Below, in pieces: positions 62,878-64,000 of a DNA stretch of 64,000 nucleotides. The notes beneath the pieces are model-generated. The model saw only the letters and a program-made list of their open reading frames with translations, was not told the origin of the DNA and did no database searches. The position numbers and the translations under genes were made by a program. Source of the stretch: Vibrio cidicii (lineage in GTDB: Bacteria; Pseudomonadota; Gammaproteobacteria; Enterobacterales; Vibrionaceae); the NCBI RefSeq assembly GCF_009763805.1, contig NZ_CP046804.1, forward strand, positions 2,666,001-2,730,000, in the 5' to 3' direction. Position 1 is the stretch's first letter, and each line of letters begins with the position of its first letter.

Positions 62878-63783
62878 ATGAACGAGCGTCGCGCCCTAGG
62901 ATTTGGCCTTGCTGCTGTCCTGCTTTGGTCTACCGTAGCCACTGCATTTAAACTGACTCTGGCCGAATTTACCCCGATCCAGATGCTCACCATCGCCAGC
63001 ATGGTCTCGGCCATGGCTCTGCTTGTTATCTGTGCGCTGCAAGGCAAGCTGGGGCAAGTTGTCAGCACTTTTCTCGCCAACCCCTGGTATTACCTGATGC
63101 TTGGGCTGATTAACCCGCTAGCCTATTATCTCATCTTGTTTAAAGCCTATGACCTGCTGCCCGCGTCGCAGGCACAAGCGATCAACTACAGTTGGGCGAT
63201 CACCTTGACGCTGATGGCGGCGGTGTTTCTTGGGCAGAAAATTCGCAAGCAAGATTGGGTGGCATGCCTGTTCAGCTATTTCGGGGTGATTGTGATTGCC
63301 ACCAAAGGCGATGTGCTCGGTTTGTCGTTTGACAGCCCAACTGGGGTGGCGCTGGCACTCATTTCCACTTTGTTATGGGCTGGTTACTGGATTCTCAATA
63401 CCAAAAACCGCGCCGATCCGATTGTCGGCGTGCTCCTTGGCTTTCTGGTCGCCATCCCGTTTGCGCTCGGGCTGTGTGTTTATGAAGGTGCGAAATGGCA
63501 CACTATCAGTGTGCAAGGCTGGCTGGCGGTCACCTATGTCGGGCTGTTTGAAATGGGGGTTACATTTGTCCTTTGGCTCTCAGCACTCAAACAGACCAAC
63601 AACACGGCGCGCATCAGCAATCTGATTTTTGCTTCGCCATTCATTTCGCTGATGCTACTGGCCACCATCATCGGCGAAGAGATCCATCCGACCACCTTAA
63701 TGGGGCTAGTGCTGATTATCGCCGGACTGGTGATTCAGCAGTTGAAATGGGGTAAAAACAAGCTCGCCACTGGCGATGCTTAA
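62878..63783 (+). CDS. EamA (DMT) family transporter
   Basis: About 301 residues with ten predicted membrane helices in two EamA repeats. The frame opens at 62770, but MNERRALGFGLAAVLLWST at 62878 matches the usual start and has a GAGG nearby (ACGAGGAATC). Substrate unknown; related proteins export amino acids or metabolites. It is divergent from rmuC. Confidence 0.85.
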   Translation: MNERRALGFGLAAVLLWSTVATAFKLTLAEFTPIQMLTIASMVSAMALLVICALQGKLGQVVSTFLANPWYYLMLGLINPLAYYLILFKAYDLLPASQAQAINYSWAITLTLMAAVFLGQKIRKQDWVACLFSYFGVIVIATKGDVLGLSFDSPTGVALALISTLLWAGYWILNTKNRADPIVGVLLGFLVAIPFALGLCVYEGAKWHTISVQGWLAVTYVGLFEMGVTFVLWLSALKQTNNTARISNLIFASPFISLMLLATIIGEEIHPTTLMGLVLIIAGLVIQQLKWGKNKLATGDA

Positions 63784-63801
63784 CGCCCATGCCTTTCTGG
63801 C

Positions 63802-64000
63802 CTACATGGTTAAAATATCGTGGGCCATCTGGCTGCCTTGGCCGCGAATTTGGTCGACGACAAACGCGCGTCCGGGCGAAATGCCAAGCGCGGTTGCGGC
63901 GGGATGCTCAGCCAAGTAGCACTGCTTTTCTTCTTCATCCTGCATGGTGTCCCAACAACGGCTGACATCGCGCGCCAGATAAAGCAAGCAAGCGAGCCGC
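63802..64000 (-). CDS. C-terminal fragment of an unrecognised protein (cut by window edge)
   Basis: The minus-strand frame is open from the window edge to a stop at 63802 and ends GQGSQMAHDILTM. The visible 65 residues include DTMQDEEEKQCYLAEHPAATALG. An in-frame TTG at 63987 could be read as a start, but the frame continues beyond the window, so this is more likely the end of a longer gene. I do not recognise it. Confidence 0.55.
   Translation of the reverse strand, partial: RLACLLYLARDVSRCWDTMQDEEEKQCYLAEHPAATALGISPGRAFVVDQIRGQGSQMAHDILTM

Overview
This window looks like Vibrio chromosome 1, probably V. vulnificus or a close relative. Evidence: Vibrio-type rRNA genes, spacer tRNA sets of the Ile-Ala and Glu-Lys-Ala-Val kinds, a long RyhB with the enterobacterial core sequence, Spot 42 and a CsrB/C-type RNA, and a conserved gammaproteobacterial gene order (rmuC-ubiE-ubiJ-ubiB-tatABC; typA-glnA-ntrBC-hemN-yihI; yihY-dtd-yiiD). 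The species name is inference. I see no phage, transposon, CRISPR array, integron or defence island; this is core chromosome.

Layout. Positions 1-16350 hold three tandem ribosomal RNA operons, all transcribed leftward: operon C (two promoters; 16S, Glu-Lys-Ala-Val tRNAs, 23S, 5S), operon B (16S, Ile-Ala tRNAs, 23S, 5S) and operon A (16S, no spacer tRNA, 23S cut by the window edge). Next come a membrane-anchored RRM protein and a cobalamin-riboswitch operon (btuB, a DUF71 PP-loop enzyme, murI). They are followed by trmA, yijD-fabR, sthA, a Fur-box methyltransferase, lexA, plsB, an AsmA-like protein, yihY-dtd-yiiD, a DUF2959 lipoprotein and typA. The nitrogen block is glnA, a DUF4124 protein and ntrBC, with NtrC-like sites and a sigma-54 promoter, followed by a GGDEF-EAL protein. 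Then hemN, a DUF2489 protein, yihI and a methyltransferase lie on the minus strand, followed by a Csr-type sRNA, cytochrome c4, engB, Spot 42, polA, RyhB, a GNAT gene, hemB and tatD. The last block is tatCBA-ubiB-ubiJ-ubiE-rmuC, an EamA transporter and a gene fragment at the right edge.

Functional themes are translation (rRNA, tRNA, trmA, dtd, typA, engB/yihI), haem and iron (hemN, hemB, RyhB, cytochrome c4, Fur boxes), nitrogen control, ubiquinone synthesis with Tat export, and three global regulatory RNAs within about 6 kb.

The most striking observation is that ten protein genes are each broken by a single +1 frameshift, and one of the 23S copies carries an extra base. All eleven can be explained by the same change, GAAC to GAAAC. 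Because polA, glnA, ntrC, trmA and an rRNA copy are hit in exactly the same way, I read this as a systematic sequencing or consensus artefact rather than gene decay, and I annotate these loci as full-length genes.
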